Positions 6,607-9,777 of a stretch of 9,777 bases of DNA are shown here, piece by piece (the first letter of the stretch is position 1; each line of letters opens with the position of its first letter). The position numbers and the translations under genes are program-made. The notes beneath the pieces were generated by a model that was given only the letters and a program-made list of their open reading frames with translations, was not told where the DNA came from and ran no database searches. This stretch comes from Ardenticatenales bacterium (lineage in GTDB: Bacteria; Chloroflexota; Anaerolineae; Promineifilales; UBA4811): assembly GCA_030667645.1 (NCBI GenBank), contig DAOUVM010000057.1, positions 1-9,777 on the forward strand, written 5' to 3'.

Positions 6607-6635
6607 TTCACAAAATGGGCGATATGAGGTACAGT
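6607..6635 (+). promoter_or_regulatory. Possible ppdK promoter
   Basis: TTCACA at 6607-6612 matches five of six -35 bases, and TACAGT at 6630-6635 matches four of six -10 bases, with a 17-base spacer. Transcription would start near 6642, downstream of the strong hairpin, with a leader of about 70 bases that includes the stem at 6656-6682. Moderate to weak evidence. Confidence 0.3.
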
Positions 6636-6709
6636 TGCTTCCCGAAGATTGACGACGTGAGACATGCGATGTGCTTCTCACGAGTTCGAGCGAGATAGCT
6701 GGAGGAAGA

Positions 6710-9487
6710 ATGTCAGTTGAGAAATGGGTTTATGGTTATCATGAGGTAGCGGCGGCCGAGGATCACCTCGATGGTGACTGGGAAGCCGTTCGCGGCCTGT
6801 TGGGCGGAAAGGGCGCCAACTTGGGCGAGATGACCCGCATCGGGGTGCCTGTGCCCCCCGGTTTTACCGTCACCACCAGAGCGTGCAACGCCTATCTGGC
6901 CACCGGGGAGCAGTTTCCATCCGGGATGTGGGACCAAGAGCTGGCGGCGATGAAAGAGGTGGAAGAGCAGTCCGGCAAGGAATTCGGCGCTCCCGCCAAT
7001 CCGCTGTTGGTTTCCTGTCGCTCCGGGGCCAAGTTCTCCATGCCCGGCATGATGGACACAGTTCTCAATATCGGCTTGAACGATGAAACAGTCAAGGGAA
7101 TGGTAGCGCTCACCGGCGATGAGCGCTTTGTCTATGATGCCTATCGCCGCTTGATCCAGATGTTCGGCTCTGTGGTGCTTGGGGTCTCGGATCAGCCCTT
7201 TGAGCACGTGATTGAAGAGACGAAAACAGCCAATGGGATGAAGGATGACACTGAGCTGACGGCTGATGATTGGAAGGCGATAGCCGCACGCTTTGGGGAG
7301 ATTATCAAAGAGGAGGCGGGTATTGATTTCCCGCAGGATCCCTACGTCCAGCTCGAAATGTCGACCGAGGCGGTGTTCAAGAGCTGGAATGGAAAGAGAG
7401 CCATCGACTATCGGAATGCGGCCGGGATCGATCACGACTTGGGTACGGCGGTCAACATCGTCACCATGGTTTTTGGCAATATGGGCGAAACCTCTGGCAC
7501 CGGGGTCGCGTTCACCCGCGACCCGGCGAATGGCGAAAAGGTGCTCTATGGGGACTATTTGATGAATGCCCAGGGCGAGGATGTGGTTGCCGGTATCCGC
7601 AACACCAAGCCAATCGCGGAACTGGAGCAGGACCTCCCCAAGGCGTTTTCGGAATTTGTGGATATCTGCGCGAGGCTGGAAGAGCACTATAAGGACATGC
7701 AGGATGTCGAGTTCACCGTCGAGCAGAGCAAGCTGTGGATGCTCCAGACGCGAACCGGCAAACGCACCGCCAAGTCGGCCGTCAAGTTGGCAGTCGACAT
7801 GGCTGATGAGGGGTTGATCAGCAGGGAAGAGGCCCTGCTGCGGGTGACGCCGGACCAGGTGGACGCGCTGTTGCACCCCCAGTTTGATCCGGTGGTCAAG
7901 GCCACCAAGCCGCTCTTGGCCAAGGGGGTCAACGCCTCTCCCGGCGCGGCTGTGGGCCAACTCTACTTTGACGCCGATACGGCCGAACGGATGGCAAAGG
8001 AAGAAGGACAGGATGTGATCATGATTCGGCCGGAAACCAGACCGGACGATGTACACGGGATGCTGGCAGCCAAGGGGATCCTCACCAGCCGTGGTGGCGC
8101 CACCAGTCATGCCGCCGTCGTCGCCCGCCAATTTGGCATCCCGGCCGTAGTGGGCTGCGATGAATTGAACATCGACCTGGATGATCGTTCGGTGATGGCC
8201 TCCGGCACGCTACTACGAGAGGGCGACCACGTCTCCGTGGACGGATCAACCGGAGAGGTGTTCAGTGGCAAGATTCCCACTGTCCATCCCCGGTTTGAGG
8301 ACCAGGGCGACCTCATCATATTGCTAGAGTGGGCCGACGAAATTGCATACCAGGAAGGAATCCGGGATCTACCAGAGGGCTCGCCGACGCGGGGGCTCCA
8401 GGTCTGGGCGAATGCGGATTATCCACAAGATGCCCGGCGTGCCCGCGCCTTTGGCGCCAAGGGGATTGGTCTCTGCCGGACGGAGCACATGTTCTTTGAG
8501 GATGAGCGGCTTCCTATCGTCCAGCGGATGATCCTTTCCAAGGATGAAACCGAACGCCAGACGGCGCTAGACGAGTTGCTCCCCTTTCAGCGAGCCGACT
8601 TTGAGGGTGTCTTTGAAGCGATGGATGGCTTGCCGGTTATCATTCGATTGATCGATCCGCCCCTGCACGAATTCCTGCCCAGTTTCGAGGATCTGCTGGT
8701 GGATGTGACTCAACTGAGGATGGACGCAAAGCGGGTAGGCACCGATGCCGGCCGGACACTGCTCTCTGACACCCTGTCGGCCAAGGAAAAGATGCTCGGT
8801 GAGGTTGAGGGGATGCGCGAATCTAATCCGATGATGGGCTTGCGCGGGATACGATTGGGCATCATTCTACCAGGACTCATTGAGATGCAGGTGACCGCGA
8901 TCTTTGAGGCGGCGTGCAACCAGGCCCTGAAAGGGGTCGACGTGCATCCCGAGATCATGATCCCGTTGACCGGACATGTCAATGAGCTGAACGCTGTTCA
9001 GCCCAAGCTGGAAAAAGCTGCCTTGAGAATCATGCGGGAAAAGGGGATCGAGATCAACTATAAATTCGGCACCATGATCGAGATACCCCGGGCTGCCCTG
9101 ACCGCTGATCAGGTGGCCGAGACGGCCCAATTCTTCTCGTATGGCACCAATGATCTGACCCAGATGACCTTTGGTTACTCTCGCGATGACGCCGAAGCAA
9201 AGTTCTTGCTAGAGTACGTGGAGCAGGGCATCCTACCCGAAAACCCATTCCAGGCCTTGGATCAGGAGGGCGTTGGCAAACTGGTGGCGATGGGTGTGGA
9301 ACTTGGCCGGCGCACCCGACCCGATCTTGAGGTCGGTATCTGCGGAGAGCATGGCGGCGAGCCGAGTTCGATCGAGTTCTGTCACCGGGCGGGGCTAAAC
9401 TATGTTAGCTGCTCGCCCTTCCGCGTGCCGATTGCGCGCCTGGCAGCGGCCCACGCGGCTATCAAGCGGCCCGCGCTCGTCGTTTAA
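6710..9487 (+). CDS. ppdK: Pyruvate, phosphate dikinase
   Basis: PPDK reversibly converts pyruvate, ATP and phosphate to PEP, AMP and pyrophosphate, in the cytoplasm; it can serve gluconeogenesis or pyrophosphate-linked glycolysis. The 925-residue product contains the ATP-grasp half (GGKGANL with K34; SCRSGAKFSMPGMMDT; TRDPANGE with R270; LQTRTGKR at 345-352), the phosphohistidine domain (GGATSHAAVVARQFG with catalytic H467) and the PEP/pyruvate barrel (GLCRTEHMFF 587-596; GTNDLTQ 812-818; GICGEHGGEP with catalytic C878). The ATG at 6710 has GGAGGAA at 6701-6707 and matches the usual N terminus (MSxxKWVY); an upstream in-frame GTG (6671) would precede the ribosome site. It is somewhat longer than the roughly 875 residues of the best-studied enzyme, with an apparent extra loop near 547-563. 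No PPDK regulatory protein is in the window. Confidence 0.97.
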   Translation: MSVEKWVYGYHEVAAAEDHLDGDWEAVRGLLGGKGANLGEMTRIGVPVPPGFTVTTRACNAYLATGEQFPSGMWDQELAAMKEVEEQSGKEFGAPANPLLVSCRSGAKFSMPGMMDTVLNIGLNDETVKGMVALTGDERFVYDAYRRLIQMFGSVVLGVSDQPFEHVIEETKTANGMKDDTELTADDWKAIAARFGEIIKEEAGIDFPQDPYVQLEMSTEAVFKSWNGKRAIDYRNAAGIDHDLGTAVNIVTMVFGNMGETSGTGVAFTRDPANGEKVLYGDYLMNAQGEDVVAGIRNTKPIAELEQDLPKAFSEFVDICARLEEHYKDMQDVEFTVEQSKLWMLQTRTGKRTAKSAVKLAVDMADEGLISREEALLRVTPDQVDALLHPQFDPVVKATKPLLAKGVNASPGAAVGQLYFDADTAERMAKEEGQDVIMIRPETRPDDVHGMLAAKGILTSRGGATSHAAVVARQFGIPAVVGCDELNIDLDDRSVMASGTLLREGDHVSVDGSTGEVFSGKIPTVHPRFEDQGDLIILLEWADEIAYQEGIRDLPEGSPTRGLQVWANADYPQDARRARAFGAKGIGLCRTEHMFFEDERLPIVQRMILSKDETERQTALDELLPFQRADFEGVFEAMDGLPVIIRLIDPPLHEFLPSFEDLLVDVTQLRMDAKRVGTDAGRTLLSDTLSAKEKMLGEVEGMRESNPMMGLRGIRLGIILPGLIEMQVTAIFEAACNQALKGVDVHPEIMIPLTGHVNELNAVQPKLEKAALRIMREKGIEINYKFGTMIEIPRAALTADQVAETAQFFSYGTNDLTQMTFGYSRDDAEAKFLLEYVEQGILPENPFQALDQEGVGKLVAMGVELGRRTRPDLEVGICGEHGGEPSSIEFCHRAGLNYVSCSPFRVPIARLAAAHAAIKRPALVV

Positions 9488-9505
9488 GTGGCGTTGACTG
9501 CTGGG

Positions 9506-9542
9506 AACCGCCCCACCGTGTGACCCGCCGAGTGGGGCGGTT
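9506..9542 (+). terminator. Perfect 11-bp inverted repeat after ppdK
   Basis: AACCGCCCCAC at 9506-9516 is exactly complementary to GTGGGGCGGTT at 9532-9542, with a 15-base loop, 18 bases after the ppdK stop. The stem is flanked by AA and TT, but no real T run follows on either strand. It is probably the ppdK terminator or an mRNA-end stabiliser. Confidence 0.5.
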
Positions 9543-9627
9543 GCCGCGGGTAGAGTCGGGAACGGACGGGGTCCGGTGGTCGTGGTTGCCGATCCGTCCC
9601 GCGTCTGAATCATGGCGAGGTGCATAC

Positions 9628-9777
9628 ATGACTGAACTGAGATGTGATCACTGCGGCGAGATCATAGAGGGTGAGCCGGCGCCGCGCGGCGCCAGAACCT
9701 ATTGCACCGAGGCGTGTGTTTTTGAAGCTGGGCGGAGCAAGGACTGTGGCGGACGCACAGACTCTGTCAGCGCGCCT
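9628..9777 (+). CDS. Small Cys-rich, probably zinc-binding protein (5' part)
   Basis: The frame is open from ATG 9628 to the window end (50 codons seen). GAGGTG at 9616-9621 is a fitting ribosome site. The first residues include CDHCGE (C6, C9) and YCTEACVFEA (C26, C30), spaced like a small treble-clef or TRASH-like metal site, CxxC-(16)-CxxxC. A fifth Cys (C39) follows. The rest is missing, so neither family nor length can be given. The spacing resembles short metal-binding proteins of unknown function. Confidence 0.65.
   Translation, partial: MTELRCDHCGEIIEGEPAPRGARTYCTEACVFEAGRSKDCGGRTDSVSAP

Larger units (their letters stand above)
6230..6709 (+). other. 480-base non-coding, highly structured stretch before ppdK
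   Basis: No protein gene is credible here: the frames that stay open on either strand are Arg-, Ser- and Pro-rich, lack ribosome sites and follow no family I know. A weak stem-loop (ACGA 6251-6254 with TCGT 6259-6262, then TTTTT at 6264-6268) might end the methyltransferase message. From 6284 to 6578 the stretch is full of long complementary arms, listed separately. The last part holds a possible ppdK promoter and a leader hairpin: CGTGAG 6656-6661 pairs with CTCACG 6677-6682, with an inner ACAT/ATGT pair. Confidence 0.7.

Noticed and set aside
6172..6681. Long minus-strand open frame (169 codons) across the ogt-ppdK gap
   Set aside because: The product is Arg/Ser/Pro-rich with no family character, overlaps the ogt 3' end and the structured stretch, and has no ribosome site. 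GC-rich DNA often leaves such frames open.
6713..8131. Minus-strand open frame of 472 codons opposite ppdK
   Set aside because: It is the antisense of a clearly conserved gene in a codon-phase that avoids stops in GC-rich sequence; the His-, Gly- and Arg-rich product resembles no protein family.
9557..9601. Stem CGGG-A-ACGGA (9557-9566) with TCCGTCCCG (9593-9601)
   Set aside because: It competes with the small CGGAC/GTCCG hairpin at 9563-9575 and has no T run; too weak to call as a regulatory element without conservation.

Overview
The window is a GC-rich bacterial stretch. All recognisable genes lie on the + strand, and the last one runs off the right edge. Likely origin is a Chloroflexota (Anaerolineae-like) or similarly deep-branching bacterium. 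This is inference only, from the GC level, the frequent GTATAAT-type extended -10 boxes, the cytosolic multi-GAF/PAS kinase and the mnmA and ppdK protein styles. There is no rRNA or other phylogenetic marker to confirm it.

Layout. Positions 1-60 hold a terminator-like hairpin from an upstream unit. Positions 212-790 encode a two-helix membrane protein with a double zinc ribbon, preceded by an extended -10 promoter. Positions 857-3064 encode a soluble GAF-GAF-PAS histidine kinase with no response regulator in view. After a 296-base gap with no gene comes mnmA (3361-4491), the tRNA 2-thiouridine synthase, whose last codons overlap a small three-helix membrane protein (4479-4775). A near-consensus sigma-70 promoter at 4778-4805 starts a two-gene unit: a two-helix membrane protein (4824-5348) overlapping by ATGA a YtxH-family protein (5345-5674). 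An O6-methylguanine-DNA methyltransferase (5732-6229) follows. After a 480-base non-coding stretch comes ppdK (6710-9487), pyruvate phosphate dikinase, ending near a perfect 11-bp inverted repeat. A small Cys-rich protein starts at 9628 and is cut by the window end.

How the genes relate. Most are housekeeping or stress genes (tRNA thiolation, alkylation repair, the pyruvate/PEP interconversion, envelope-associated small proteins) and do not form an obvious single pathway. The two real co-translational couplings are mnmA with the 98-residue membrane protein, and the 174-residue membrane protein with YtxH.

The most unexplained part is the 480 bases between the methyltransferase and ppdK. It carries nested complementary arms, two mutually exclusive hairpins, a 20-bp GC-rich hairpin followed by six T, and a pairing that spans that hairpin. 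I do not recognise a known RNA family there. It could be a small RNA with its own terminator or an attenuator-like leader of ppdK. All of this comes from reading complementarity by eye, without folding or conservation analysis.
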